Shown piece by piece: positions 29,749 to 40,390 of a DNA stretch of 64,000 nucleotides. The stretch is from Pseudomonas sp. PH1b (GTDB lineage Bacteria; Pseudomonadota; Gammaproteobacteria; Pseudomonadales; Pseudomonadaceae), in NCBI RefSeq assembly GCF_000633395.1, contig NZ_AYMU01000006.1, positions 62,001-126,000 of the forward strand. Direction: 5' to 3'. Under the pieces are notes generated by a model. That model saw only the letters and a list, made by a program, of their open reading frames with translations, ran no database searches and was not told the origin of the DNA. The translations under genes and the position numbers were made by a program. How positions within the stretch are numbered: the first letter of the stretch is position 1; each line of letters starts with the position of its first letter.

Positions 29749-30921
29749 TCAGCGGCTCTGCAGCCGCTCCACCGCCTTGTCATAGACGGCGTTGGCTTTT
29801 TGTTCCCGGGCCTTCTGATAGTGCTCCAGGGCCAGAGGCAACAGGCCGGCGTCTTCATAGACCCGCCCCATGTCGTAATAGGCGCTGGCACGCACCGTCG
29901 GCGCCGTTGGGCCACTGGCCAGAGCGATGGCCTGGCGGTCGGCGAGAATGGCCTCGTCGGGCCGGCTGTTCTTGCGCAGGGCCAGGGCCAGGTTGCTGTA
30001 GGCCTGGGCGTAGCCGGGGTCCATCTCGATGGCCTCGCGGTAGTAGATGGTCGAGCCCCCGAAGTCGCCCTTGCGGTAGCGCTCCTCACCGATCTGGTTG
30101 AGGCTTCTGGCATCCACTGGTCCGGTGTCCTTGGGCACCACCTCGGCAATCGTCCTGGCCGGATCGAGCAAGGGTTCCAGGTCGCTCATCACCGAACCCG
30201 GTTCCAGGTTGCTCTGCAGCAGCCGGTCGATGTCCTGCAGGCGGCCATCGGCGGTCAGGCGAAACACCGCCCACAGATTGCCCCGGCGGTTCTGCGGCAC
30301 CTGATAGCTGCGCATCAGCGTCGGCCCCCGATAGACGTAGACTCGCGCCTGGCTACGACCCAGGCGCAGGGAATCGGGGTTGTTGCCATTGGTGAAGTCA
30401 TGCACGGCAAAGAGGTAGTTGTCGTTGGCCTGCGGCTTTTCCAGGGTGATGGTTTCCGGGCCACGACTGTCGCTGCTTTCAACATCCAGTCGGGCTCCCG
30501 GGCCCTTGCCGGTGGCGAAGTACAACAGCTTGTGGGGATAGTCCAGATAGGCATCGAGGTCCTCCCCCGGTGCACTCCAGCTCAATACCACTCGCAGGCT
30601 GTCGGGATCCTGCAGCACCGGGCTCAGGGCATAGCTCAGGCCCTGGCAAGGGCACTGGGTACGCAGATCGGCGTAGCCGAGCTTGCGGATCAGCAACTCG
30701 CTGACGGCGCTATCGACGGCCTCGGTGGCCAGGGTCAACCGCCCCTGGGTGTCGGTACGCCCCGTGCTCTTGAGTGTGCCTTGCTGCACCGTCACCTCGG
30801 CATCGGCGAGCACAGCGCCCTTGACCACCGCGTCCAGCACCTCGATCGACAAGGACCCGGCCTGCACCGCACTCGCCAGCATCCCCAGCCACAACAACGC
30901 CACCAGGCGTAAAACTGCCAT
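29749..30921 (-). CDS. Secreted YfaP (DUF2135)-TPR protein
   Basis: A 390-residue protein with a signal peptide (VALLWLGMLASAVQA). Residues ~90-210 match the YfaP/DUF2135 domain (LRVVLSWSAPGEDLDAYLDY, YLFAVHDFTNG). The C-terminal third contains tetratricopeptide repeats (GDFGGSTIYYREAIEMDPGY, AYSNLALALRKNSR, AYYDMGRVYEDAG). Start at 30921 with AGGGAT seven bases upstream; the long open frame further upstream has no start signal. Likely periplasmic, possibly a scaffold for envelope or glycan work together with the deacetylase downstream. No biochemical role is known to me. Confidence 0.82.
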   Translation of the reverse strand: MAVLRLVALLWLGMLASAVQAGSLSIEVLDAVVKGAVLADAEVTVQQGTLKSTGRTDTQGRLTLATEAVDSAVSELLIRKLGYADLRTQCPCQGLSYALSPVLQDPDSLRVVLSWSAPGEDLDAYLDYPHKLLYFATGKGPGARLDVESSDSRGPETITLEKPQANDNYLFAVHDFTNGNNPDSLRLGRSQARVYVYRGPTLMRSYQVPQNRRGNLWAVFRLTADGRLQDIDRLLQSNLEPGSVMSDLEPLLDPARTIAEVVPKDTGPVDARSLNQIGEERYRKGDFGGSTIYYREAIEMDPGYAQAYSNLALALRKNSRPDEAILADRQAIALASGPTAPTVRASAYYDMGRVYEDAGLLPLALEHYQKAREQKANAVYDKAVERLQSR

Positions 30922-31175
30922 AACAAAATCCCTGTAAATGAAGAGGGCCCGAGCTCGGAGCCCGTCCCTCCGCCAGCCGCGAACCATACACAGTTTTGCC
31001 CGCCAATGCTCGGCCCGGGCCTTGAAAATGCAGGGCGACGCTGTCCAAAACACAGACCCCAGGCAGAGGCACAAAGTGCCCGGCAGATGCTGAGCTCATC
31101 TTCTTCGCCAGTTGAAGTCCGCTCACTGAATCACCGTACACTGCAGCCCTCATGAGCAGACAGTGAACCTCAAGC

Positions 31176-31529
31176 ATGCACCTCGCCCCCGACTTTCCCG
31201 ACGATGCCGCCATGCGCCAGCTGATGCAGTTGCTGCATGAGGAAATCGGCCTGCCCGAGCGCAAGACCCTGCGCCTGAGCACTGCGATCAACTTCGACCT
31301 GGGCTGTGATGGCGCCGATGCCCGGCATTTGCTGCAGACCCTGGAAGAGCAATTCGTGATCGATTTTGTCGACTTCGACAGCTATCGCTACTTCCAGCCC
31401 GAAGGCTACGATGTGTTCCTCAAGCGCCGAGCCAAGGGCCGGGGCGACAAGGTCCCACTGACCATCGGCATGCTGTATCGGGCAATCAAGGATCAACGCT
31501 GGGACACGCAGGCGCTGGAAGGCCTCTAG
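31176..31529 (+). CDS. DUF1493 family protein
   Basis: A 117-residue acidic protein matching the DUF1493 family, which is acyl-carrier-like in size but of unknown function. Features: an N-terminal helix (RQLMQLLHEEIGLPE), LGCDGADARHLLQTLEEQF in the middle, and FDSYRYFQPEGYDVFL. It precedes the DMT permease by 28 bp on the same strand; they may be co-transcribed. Confidence 0.78.
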   Translation: MHLAPDFPDDAAMRQLMQLLHEEIGLPERKTLRLSTAINFDLGCDGADARHLLQTLEEQFVIDFVDFDSYRYFQPEGYDVFLKRRAKGRGDKVPLTIGMLYRAIKDQRWDTQALEGL

Positions 31530-31557
31530 GGTTCACGGCAACACGCAAGGACAGGCC

Positions 31558-32424
31558 GTGGACGTATTGATGGGTTTGCTTGCCGCCCTGCTCTGGGGCG
31601 TCACCGATTTTCTCGTGGGCATCAACGTCCGCGCCGTGGGTGTGAAGCGTGCGGTGTTCTTCAGCCAGGCCCTGGGTTTTGCCCTGATGTGCCTGCTGCT
31701 GACGGTCTTCCCCGCCTTCCTCTTCAAGGCCATGACCGCCCCTCTGGAGGTCTGGCTGATGGGCGTGGTCGCCGCGGCCTTCATCGTTTCCGGCGCCCTG
31801 GCCCTGGGCAAGGCCTTTGCCCTGGGCAAAGCCTCCATCGTCGCGCCGTTGGTGACCTCCTACGGCGTGGTCACCACCCTGCTGTCCTGGGCCAGCGGTG
31901 AACAGATCAGCCTGATCCAGCTGCTGTGCATCCTGCTGTGCGTGATCGGGGTGATCCTTTCCGGCATCCACTCCGGCCCCAAGCTGCCCCACAGCACCGA
32001 CGCCGGCCGCTCGATCTTCTACGCCCTGCTGTCGGCGACCCTGTATGGCACCAGCTTCTGGCTGCAGGGGCGCTACACCCTGCCGCAACTGGGGCCGATC
32101 GGCATGCTCTGGCTGGGCTATGGGGTGGGCAGCGGCGTGATGCTGCTGATGGTGTTGAAGATTGCGGACGGATTGCAGATCCCGCCGCTGAAAAACTGCG
32201 GCCTGCTGGCGTCCACCAGCCTGATGAACCTCAGCGCCTTCTTCGCCTTTTCCTGGGGCGCCATGAACGGCTCGGTGTCGGTGGTGACGGTGATCAGTAC
32301 CTTGTCTGGCGGCATCGCCGCGGTACTGGGCTATCTGTTCTTCAAGGAGCGCCTGTCGCCGCTGCAGGTGACGGGGGTGGTGCTGGTACTGCTCGGGGCG
32401 CTGCTCCTGCACTTGCAGGGCTGA
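31558..32424 (+). CDS. DMT-superfamily (EamA) inner-membrane permease
   Basis: A 288-residue membrane protein with ten predicted helices in two EamA halves. The first half starts MGLLAALLWGVTDFLVG. The second half starts near SIFYALLSATLYGTSFWL and ends GVVLVLLGALLLHLQG. The GTG at 31558 has AAGGA about seven bases before it; an ATG four codons later is an alternative. Members export amino acids or other metabolites; the substrate here is unknown. It converges with pckA across a shared terminator. Confidence 0.87.
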   Translation: MDVLMGLLAALLWGVTDFLVGINVRAVGVKRAVFFSQALGFALMCLLLTVFPAFLFKAMTAPLEVWLMGVVAAAFIVSGALALGKAFALGKASIVAPLVTSYGVVTTLLSWASGEQISLIQLLCILLCVIGVILSGIHSGPKLPHSTDAGRSIFYALLSATLYGTSFWLQGRYTLPQLGPIGMLWLGYGVGSGVMLLMVLKIADGLQIPPLKNCGLLASTSLMNLSAFFAFSWGAMNGSVSVVTVISTLSGGIAAVLGYLFFKERLSPLQVTGVVLVLLGALLLHLQG

Positions 32425-32538
32425 GCCACGTGCAGCCCAGGCCGCGCCGGCATATACGGCCGAGGAAGGCCCCGCGGTGATCTGGAGCAGCTGCCGATCA
32501 GGCGCAACGCCCGATGCACCGGCAAAACCGCCGTGCAC

Positions 32539-32569
32539 AAAAAAGCCGCCCCAGAGGGCGGCTTTTTCA
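32539..32569. terminator. Bidirectional terminator between permease and pckA
   Basis: A 7-bp stem GCCGCCC/GGGCGGC flanked by AAAAAA on the left and TTTTT on the right. It serves both convergent genes. Confidence 0.9.
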
Positions 32570-32583
32570 TTGCGGGTCGAGGC

Positions 32584-34185
<1,602 letters not shown>

Positions 34186-34304
34186 CTACTACCGCGAAAA
34201 AAGTGCGCCGGATTATGCCAGAAAAGCCCGAAAATAGTAGGGCCCTCCCGTCAGCACGGCGTAATTCCGGCGTTTGCCAGGTGATTTACCTGCGCTGAAT
34301 CGTT

Positions 34305-35207
34305 TTAGTGACGAGTATCTGACGGTGTGTCGACACCCGCTCCGGCGAACAATTGCGCAATATCAGCGGCATCGAACAGGTAGCGCTCGTTGCAGAACTG
34401 GCAATCGATCTCGATGCGGCCACCATGCTCCACCACCAGCTCCTGGGCATCTTCCAGCCCCAGGCTGACCAGCGCATTGCCCGAGCGCTCCCGCGAGCAG
34501 CTGCAGCGAAAGCGCAGCGGCTGTACATCGAACAGGCGCACGGCCTCTTCGTGGTACAGGCGGTGGAGCACGGTTTCGTTGTCCAGGCTCAGCAGTTCAT
34601 CGGCGCTCAGGGTGCTGGCCAATGCGGTGAGGTGCTGCCAGTTGTCCTCGCGCTCTTGCGGGTCGCGCAGGCGGTCGGCAGGCAGCTGTTGCAGCAGCAG
34701 GCCACGGGCGCTGCGGCCGTCGGCGTAGAGCCAGAAGCGAGTGCCGGTCTGCTGCGACATGACGAAATAATTGGTGAAGCATTCCGCCAGGGTGGCGCCG
34801 TCGAGGTCGACGATGCCCTGGTAGCGCTGGCCCTGGGCCGGGTCCACGGTCAGGGCCAGGACGCCGTTGGGCATCAGGTCGGCGAGGGTCGCGTCGGGGG
34901 CGATCTGCGACGCGTCGTAGCGAGCCAGGCCGCGGATCTCACGGTCGCTGGAGCACTCGATCATCAGCAGCGGCACCGGGCCTTCGGAGCGCGCCTGGAG
35001 AATCAGCAAGCCATCGAACTTCAAAGTGCCGACCAGCAACGACGCCGCCGCCATCAGTTCGCCGAGCAATTGCGCAACCGGCTCGGGATAGGGGTGTTTG
35101 GCAAGGACTTCAGCGTAACTGCGCTCCAGCGCCACCAGTTCGCCACGGGCGTCGCTCTCATCAAAGATGAAGCGTTGGGTGAAGTCGGTATCCGGCAAAT
35201 CAGTCAT
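34305..35207 (-). CDS. hslO: Redox-regulated chaperone Hsp33
   Basis: A 300-residue chaperone activated by oxidation. The four zinc-binding cysteines are present near the C-terminus as CxC (RCSCSRE) and CxxC (CQFCNERY). N-terminal [19 protein letters not shown] and [20 protein letters not shown] are typical. It lies between pckA and the PAP2/hslR genes as in other pseudomonads. It is divergent from the PAP2 gene, sharing ~100 bp. Confidence 0.96.
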   Translation of the reverse strand: MTDLPDTDFTQRFIFDESDARGELVALERSYAEVLAKHPYPEPVAQLLGELMAAASLLVGTLKFDGLLILQARSEGPVPLLMIECSSDREIRGLARYDASQIAPDATLADLMPNGVLALTVDPAQGQRYQGIVDLDGATLAECFTNYFVMSQQTGTRFWLYADGRSARGLLLQQLPADRLRDPQEREDNWQHLTALASTLSADELLSLDNETVLHRLYHEEAVRLFDVQPLRFRCSCSRERSGNALVSLGLEDAQELVVEHGGRIEIDCQFCNERYLFDAADIAQLFAGAGVDTPSDTRH

Positions 35208-35263
35208 AGGTCTGGGTATCTGAATGATGACAAAAAGGTGACAAGCACCGAAAATTAGCTTTT

Positions 35264-35287
35264 TTGCACCATGAAGGTGCAGTTTTT
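35264..35287 (+). promoter_or_regulatory. Hairpin with T-run in the PAP2 leader
   Basis: TGCACC..GGTGCA (35265-35270 with 35276-35281) followed by GTTTTT, 20 bp before the PAP2 start. It looks like a weak terminator or attenuator inside the leader of that gene. Confidence 0.35.
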
Positions 35288-35307
35288 ACGGTGATTGGAG
35301 ATATTTT

Positions 35308-36120
35308 ATGAACAATCCGGGTTTGTTCCAAGCAAGGTGGAACCTCGGCAAGCTGGTTCTGTGCAATTTACTCCCTTTGGCCCTGCTGGGATTCTGGTTG
35401 TGGCCGACCGGACAAATGTTCTGCGTGATCTTCGACGAGTGGCTGTTCAACCACCTCAACGCTCCCCTTGCCACGAACTCCACGTGGCTGCACATCTGGG
35501 CCATGGCCAGCTTGCGGCCCTTCGACATCGTGGTCGGCCTGATCATGCTCGGCCTGTTGATTCGTGGTGACTGGGTGTTCAAGGCGGCGGACGTGCGCCG
35601 GGCGTTTTTCGGCTTTCTCTCGATCCTGATTCTTATGGTGGTGATTCGCGCACTGTTTTCCAAGCTGGTGGCGATCATGGGCTGGCAGCACAACAGCCCC
35701 TCGATGGTGATCGACGGCGCGGTGCACATGAGCGACTACTTCCCCGGCCTGGAAAAAACCTGGGAGCTCAAGGACCGTTCCAGCCAGAGCTTCCCCGGGG
35801 ACCACGCCTCGGTGCTGCTGATCTGGGGCCTGTTCATGGGTATCTTCAGCCGCAGCGTCGGCCAGTTCCTGGTGGTCTGGGGCCTGACCCTGCTGTTCAT
35901 GATGCCGCGCCTGGTGGCAGGCGCGCACTGGGGCCAGGACGACTACATTGGCGGCGTGCTGCTGGCAGTGCTGGCCCTGGGCTGGGGCTTCTACACGCCG
36001 TATGCGGCGCGGATGTCGAACTTCCTGCTGCGCCTGACCCATCCGCTGTTCAACCTGTTGAGCCGGATGCCGCTGCTGTCGCGCATGAGCGTGGTGCGCG
36101 CCAGCAGCCTGCTGCGCTGA
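35308..36120 (+). CDS. PAP2-family membrane phosphatase
   Basis: A 270-residue inner-membrane protein with about six helices. The PAP2 signature is readable: KDRSSQSFPGDHAS (PSGH-type motif with the catalytic His) and RLVAGAHWGQDD (RX5HX3D, second His and Asp). The first motif (KX6RP) is less clear. Likely acts on lipid phosphates such as lipid A or undecaprenyl pyrophosphate. This family lies next to hslO and hslR in other pseudomonads. Start ATG with TTGGAGAT upstream. Confidence 0.88.
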   Translation: MNNPGLFQARWNLGKLVLCNLLPLALLGFWLWPTGQMFCVIFDEWLFNHLNAPLATNSTWLHIWAMASLRPFDIVVGLIMLGLLIRGDWVFKAADVRRAFFGFLSILILMVVIRALFSKLVAIMGWQHNSPSMVIDGAVHMSDYFPGLEKTWELKDRSSQSFPGDHASVLLIWGLFMGIFSRSVGQFLVVWGLTLLFMMPRLVAGAHWGQDDYIGGVLLAVLALGWGFYTPYAARMSNFLLRLTHPLFNLLSRMPLLSRMSVVRASSLLR

Positions 36121-36127
36121 GCAGACC

Positions 36128-36193
36128 TGTAGGAGCCGGCTTGCCGGCGAATGGGCCTTGAAGGCGCCTTCGCCGACCAGCCGGCTCCTGCGG
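36128..36193. repeat. Paired REP element
   Basis: TGTAGGAGCCGGCTTGCCGGCGAA and its inverted partner (TTCGCCGACCAGCCGGCTCCTGC) form a head-to-head REP pair between convergent genes. Confidence 0.85.
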
Positions 36194-36195
36194 TT

Positions 36196-36600
36196 TCACT
36201 CGTGGCTGCTGCCGTGGAACTTGAACAGATCACGGCGCTGCTTCTTGCTTGGCTTGCCGTCGGTGCTGACCCCAAGGGCCCCGGCCTTGCGCATTGCCGC
36301 AGCGGCTTCGCGCTTGGCAATGCTGGCTTCGGTTTCCGAGTAGAGCGTCTGCGCTTCGGGAGCGCCACGACGCACGATGGACAACGCCTGGACCACCACC
36401 GTGCGCGCATCGAAGCCGGCACGGATCTCATACTCGTCACCCACCCGCGGCTCCTTGCCCGGCTTGCAGCGCTCGCCACGGTGATGCACCTTGCCGCTTT
36501 CAATGGCCGCCTTGGCCAGGGCACGGGTCTTGTAGAAGCGCGCCGCCCACAGCCATTTATCCAGACGAACCTTGTCCTCTTCTTCCTGCTTGTGCGCCAC
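36196..36600 (-). CDS. hslR: Ribosome-associated heat shock protein Hsp15
   Basis: An S4-domain RNA-binding protein (134 residues) that in E. coli rescues 50S subunits carrying a blocked nascent chain. The S4 core is VRLDKWLWAARFYKTRALA, followed by AIESGKVHHRGERCKP. The C-terminus is basic. The GTG at 36600 is the chosen start: an AGAGGAA site lies seven bases before it and family proteins begin at this point; an upstream open extension of 19 codons is rejected. Confidence 0.92.
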   Translation of the reverse strand: MAHKQEEEDKVRLDKWLWAARFYKTRALAKAAIESGKVHHRGERCKPGKEPRVGDEYEIRAGFDARTVVVQALSIVRRGAPEAQTLYSETEASIAKREAAAAMRKAGALGVSTDGKPSKKQRRDLFKFHGSSHE

Positions 36601-36715
36601 TGGAATTCCTCTTGCTGAAAAATGTCGCAACTGAACAGCCCGCAAACGGGCTCTCATAAACCCTGCCGCTCACCTAAAATAACCCAGGTTGCGCCCTGAC
36701 ACGCGAGGAGTCCCC

Positions 36716-37495
36716 GTGACTGACTTCCCCACTTCATTGACCTCGCCCGGAACGCGCTGCGAGGGTTGCCAGCAGAGCCAGCCACTGGGCTTTGATTTCG
36801 CCTTTGCCTACCAACCCATAGTCGACTTGCGGGACCGCTCGATCTTCGCCCACGAAGCCCTGGTCCGCGGGATCAACGGCGAAGGCGCAGACACGGTGCT
36901 GAAGCAGGTCGACGACCACAACCGCTATCGATTCGACCAGCGCTGCCGCACCCAGGCCATCACCATCGCAGCGCAATTGGGGATGCAAAGCCATCTGTCG
37001 ATCAACTTCATGCCCAATGCCGTGTACCGGCCGGAACTGTGCATTCGCAGCACCTTGGAAAGCGCCCGCGAGCAGCGTTTCCCCCTGGACCGGCTGATTT
37101 TCGAAACCCTGGAAAGCCAGCACGCAGATAACTATCGCCATTTGACCCATATTCTGCGTGAATACCGCGAATTCGGCTTCAAGACCGCCATCGACGACTT
37201 CGGTTCGGGGTACTCGGGGCTGAATCTGCTGGCGGATTTCCAACCCGATCTGATCAAGCTCGACATGGCGCTGGTGCGTGATGTCGATCAGGATCGTGTG
37301 CGCCAGGCAATCATCCGCGGGATTGTCACAATCTGTGCGGAGTTGAACGTTACAGTCATTGCCGAAGGCATTGAAAGTGCCGGCGAACGGGACTTTCTCG
37401 CCGACAGTGGAATATATCTGATGCAAGGTTTCTGGTTCGCCAAGCCTGCATTCAAAGCCTTGGCCGAGGTTCCCGCCACGGCCTGGAAAGGTTGA
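36716..37495 (+). CDS. rimA: EAL-domain cyclic-di-GMP phosphodiesterase RimA
   Basis: A 259-residue free-standing EAL protein. Catalytic motifs are preserved: HEALVRG (EAL Glu), NFMPNAV (metal Asn), FETLES, IDDFGSGYSG (Asp pair), IKLDM (Lys), AEGIES (Glu) and the terminal MQGFWFAKP. It heads a three-gene operon with rimB and rimK. In P. fluorescens, RimA, RimB and cyclic-di-GMP were reported to control RimK, which glutamylates ribosomal protein S6. GTG start with GAGGAG upstream. Confidence 0.88.
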   Translation: MTDFPTSLTSPGTRCEGCQQSQPLGFDFAFAYQPIVDLRDRSIFAHEALVRGINGEGADTVLKQVDDHNRYRFDQRCRTQAITIAAQLGMQSHLSINFMPNAVYRPELCIRSTLESAREQRFPLDRLIFETLESQHADNYRHLTHILREYREFGFKTAIDDFGSGYSGLNLLADFQPDLIKLDMALVRDVDQDRVRQAIIRGIVTICAELNVTVIAEGIESAGERDFLADSGIYLMQGFWFAKPAFKALAEVPATAWKG

Positions 37496-37511
37496 TTACG
37501 AGTTTGCCTAT

Positions 37512-37994
37512 TTGAAGACATTTGACCATTTGACCGTTGTCGGTCTGCGCGAGTGGGTGGCGCTCCCCGATCTGGGGGTGGCCGGCCTGCGTGCCAAGAT
37601 CGACACCGGGGCCAGTACCTCCAGCCTGCATGCCACCGAGATCGAGCCCTTCGAGCGCGACGGCGAGCAGTGGGTGCGCTTCAATGCCCACTTGGGCAGC
37701 GTGGTGCAGTTGCGCCACCGGCACTGCGAAGCGCCGCTGGTGGCGATGAAGACCATCAAGAGTTCCAACGGCCAGGCCCAGGTGCGCTACGTGATCAGCA
37801 CCACCCTGGCCCTGGGCGATCGCGTGTGGCGGGTGGAATTCACCCTCGCCTGCCGCAAGGCCATGCGCTATCGCCTGCTGCTGGGTTCCAAGGCCCTGAT
37901 CGACGGCCAGTTGGTGGTCAATCCGGGTATCAAGTACGTTCAAGACAAACCGGTGTTCCCGGTATCCACTACCTCTGCCACAGGTGTTGCATGA
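37512..37994 (+). CDS. rimB: RimK-associated aspartyl-protease-like protein RimB
   Basis: A 160-residue member of the RimB / 'ATP-dependent zinc protease' (retropepsin-like) family. The motif [16 protein letters not shown] is the Asp-Thr-Gly active-site loop, and [14 protein letters not shown] is the second conserved block. The best start is TTG at 37512, giving [15 protein letters not shown], 16 bp after rimA; this rare start would limit translation. The stop overlaps the rimK start (ATGA). In P. fluorescens RimB acts with RimK and removes or limits added glutamates, as I recall. Confidence 0.85.
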   Translation: MKTFDHLTVVGLREWVALPDLGVAGLRAKIDTGASTSSLHATEIEPFERDGEQWVRFNAHLGSVVQLRHRHCEAPLVAMKTIKSSNGQAQVRYVISTTLALGDRVWRVEFTLACRKAMRYRLLLGSKALIDGQLVVNPGIKYVQDKPVFPVSTTSATGVA

Positions 37995-38896
37995 AGATCG
38001 CTGTGCTGTCGCGTAACCCGCGTCTGTATTCCACTCGTCGTCTGGTCGAAGCCGGCACCGAGCGTGGCCATGAAATGGTAGTGGTCGATACCTTGCGCGC
38101 CTACATGAACATCGCCAGTCACAAGCCGCAGATCCACTACCGCGGCAAGCCCCTGGAGGGCTTCGATGCGGTGATCCCGCGGATCGGTGCCTCGGTGACT
38201 TTCTATGGCTGCGCGGTGCTGCGCCAATTCGAGATGATGGGGGTGTTTCCCCTCAACGAATCGGTGGCCATCGCCCGCTCCCGGGACAAGCTGCGCTCGC
38301 TGCAGCTGCTGTCGCGGCGCGGCATCGGCCTGCCGGTAACCGGCTTCGCCCATTCCCCGGACGACATTCCCGACCTGATCGAAATGGTCAACGGTGCGCC
38401 GCTGGTGATCAAGGTGCTGGAAGGCACCCAGGGCATCGGCGTGGTGCTGTGTGAAACCGCCACGGCGGCGGAATCGGTGATCGAGGCCTTCATGGGCCTG
38501 AAGCAGAACATCATGGTCCAGGAATACATCAAGGAAGCCGGCGGCGCCGACATCCGCTGCTTCGTGGTGGGGGACAAGGTGATTGCGGCGATGAAGCGCC
38601 AGGCCAAGCCGGGGGAGTTCCGCTCCAACCTGCATCGCGGCGGCAGCGCCAGCCTGATCAAGATCACCCCGGAAGAACGCATGACCGCGCTGCGGGCGGC
38701 CAAGGTCATGGGCCTGAGCGTGGCTGGCGTGGACATCCTGCGCTCCAACCACGGGCCGCTGGTGATGGAAGTCAATTCCTCGCCGGGCCTGGAAGGCATC
38801 GAGACCACCACCGGCAAGAACGTGGCAGGGATCATCATCGAGCACATCGAGAAAAACGGCGGGCCGAACATGACCCGGACCAAAGGCAAAGGCTAG
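37991..38896 (+). CDS. rimK: Ribosomal protein S6 glutamate ligase RimK
   Basis: An ATP-grasp ligase that adds Glu residues to the C-terminus of ribosomal protein S6. The 301 residues are full length: the N-terminal pre-ATP-grasp part ([20 protein letters not shown]), [16 protein letters not shown]-binding [17 protein letters not shown], and metal ligands in [13 protein letters not shown]. Translation is coupled to rimB by the ATGA overlap. The operon ends here. Confidence 0.96.
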   Translation: MKIAVLSRNPRLYSTRRLVEAGTERGHEMVVVDTLRAYMNIASHKPQIHYRGKPLEGFDAVIPRIGASVTFYGCAVLRQFEMMGVFPLNESVAIARSRDKLRSLQLLSRRGIGLPVTGFAHSPDDIPDLIEMVNGAPLVIKVLEGTQGIGVVLCETATAAESVIEAFMGLKQNIMVQEYIKEAGGADIRCFVVGDKVIAAMKRQAKPGEFRSNLHRGGSASLIKITPEERMTALRAAKVMGLSVAGVDILRSNHGPLVMEVNSSPGLEGIETTTGKNVAGIIIEHIEKNGGPNMTRTKGKG

Positions 38897-38906
38897 GGAC
38901 CGCGTT

Positions 38907-38939
38907 GCCGGCCTTTCGCTGGCAAGCCAGCTCCTACGG
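38907..38939. repeat. REP element
   Basis: TGCCGGCCTTTCGCTGGCAAGCC..CTCCTACG, a single REP copy between the convergent rimK and envZ genes. Confidence 0.7.
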
Positions 38940-38971
38940 GCTATGTGCTGCCTGCAGGAGCGAAGCCCTCA

Positions 38972-40285
38972 TCAATCCGCATCGCGGGGCAGCAGCAGGC
39001 CCAGGGGCAGGCGCACCCGCGCTTCCAGGCCGCCATCGGGGCGGTTGCGCAATTCGACGTTGCCGCCATGCATGGCGGCAATCCGCTTGACGATGGCCAG
39101 CCCCAGGCCGGTGCCCTTGCCGCCCCGAGCACGATCGCCTCGGGTGAAGGGGTTGAAGATCGCCTCCAGTTCCGAAGGGTCGATCCCGGCGCCACGGTCC
39201 ATCACGCTCAACACCACATACGGCGCATTGGTGTCACCGGACAGGTAAGCCGCCACCTCGACTTCGGTCCCCGCATGATTCAGGGCGTTGCCAATCAGGT
39301 TGTTGAGCAGGCGCTTCATCGACACCCGACGCAGCGGGAACGGCTGGATCGGCTCCAGGCGCAGGTGCACCCGCTCCTCGTTCTGGTTGTAGGGCGCCGC
39401 AACTTCGCGCACCAGGTCGCTGAGGTCGACCTCTTCCACCGATTCGTCGCGACCGTCGCGGATAAACGCCAGGAACTGATCGAGGATCGCGTCCATGTCC
39501 TCGATGTCGCGCACCATGTCGTCGGTCAGGTCAGTGTGATCGCCCATCAATTCCAGGGACAGGCGCAGGCGGGTCAAGGGCGTGCGCAGGTCGTGGGACA
39601 CCCCGGCCAGCATCAGTTCGCGCTCGCGCCCGGCCTGCTCGACGTCCTCGGCCATCTGGTTGAAGGCGCGGTAGACCTCGGTCATCTCGCTCGGGGTATC
39701 GCTGATGGGCAGGCGCACGCTGCGCCCCTGGCCCAGTTGCCGGGCGGCATACACCAGGCGCTTGAGGGGCTGGTTGAGCTGGCTGACGAAGATCCACGCC
39801 GAGGCGGTGGACAGCAGGCCGATGGCCAGGAACCAGCCGAGCACGCTCCAGATTTTCTGTCCCCGCAGCGGATGGGGGTACAGCGGCACCTTGAGCCAAC
39901 CATCCCCCAGGCTCGGCGCTCGCACCCAGAGCGCTGGCGGCGCGTGCATGCGCAGGCGCACTTCGGTGTCGGCCCCCAGCTCGGCCTGCATCTGGCGCTG
40001 GTAGATCTCGCTGTAGGGCCAGTGCTGCTCGCCGGCCGGCACACCGCTGCCCACCACCTTGATCAGGCCGGCGGCCTCGGCGATCTGGTCGCGGTTGGAC
40101 TCATCGGCGGCCCAGTAGGCGCGCAGGGTCAGGGCCACGCCGTGACTGTATTGCCGGTCCACCAGCACGTCCTCGTTCATCAGCAGATAAACCAGGGTCA
40201 GCGCCTTGGAAAACAGCACCACGATCAGCACCAGCCACAGGGTGCGGGAGAAGAAACTCTGGGGGAACCACAGCGGGGTTTTCAT
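38972..40285 (-). CDS. envZ: Osmosensor-type histidine kinase EnvZ (AmgS)
   Basis: A 437-residue inner-membrane sensor kinase, partner of OmpR. Two membrane helices: TLWLVLIVVLFSKALTLVYLL near the N-terminus and VLGWFLAIGLLSTASAWIFV near residue 165, with a periplasmic domain between. Then a HAMP domain, H-box AGVSHDLRTPLTRLRLSLEL, N-box NLIGNALNHAG, and G-boxes (VMDRGAGI, GTGLGLAIVKRI). In P. aeruginosa the equivalent pair AmgRS responds to envelope stress and aminoglycosides. The start at 40285 follows the family; the longer frame runs into REP sequence. Confidence 0.93.
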   Translation of the reverse strand: MKTPLWFPQSFFSRTLWLVLIVVLFSKALTLVYLLMNEDVLVDRQYSHGVALTLRAYWAADESNRDQIAEAAGLIKVVGSGVPAGEQHWPYSEIYQRQMQAELGADTEVRLRMHAPPALWVRAPSLGDGWLKVPLYPHPLRGQKIWSVLGWFLAIGLLSTASAWIFVSQLNQPLKRLVYAARQLGQGRSVRLPISDTPSEMTEVYRAFNQMAEDVEQAGRERELMLAGVSHDLRTPLTRLRLSLELMGDHTDLTDDMVRDIEDMDAILDQFLAFIRDGRDESVEEVDLSDLVREVAAPYNQNEERVHLRLEPIQPFPLRRVSMKRLLNNLIGNALNHAGTEVEVAAYLSGDTNAPYVVLSVMDRGAGIDPSELEAIFNPFTRGDRARGGKGTGLGLAIVKRIAAMHGGNVELRNRPDGGLEARVRLPLGLLLPRDAD

Positions 40286-40302
40286 GACAGCCAATACACA
40301 CT

Positions 40303-40381
40303 TTGCAGGAGCGAGTCGCACTCGCAGCGTTGTGGAATGCGAACGCCCGGGTCGTTACCGGCCCGGCCGTTCGCTCCTACA
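40303..40381. repeat. REP-like inverted repeat between ompR and envZ
   Basis: GCAGGAGCGA..CGCTCCTAC with internal GC-rich arms. It sits inside the ompR-envZ transcription unit, where such hairpins often lower expression of the distal gene. Confidence 0.65.
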
Positions 40382-40390
40382 CATCACTGA

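Noticed and set aside
29682..30149. N-terminal extension of the polysaccharide deacetylase frame
   Set aside because: It overlaps the upstream YfaP-TPR gene in another frame; the signal peptide and GGAGG site fix the start at 29681.
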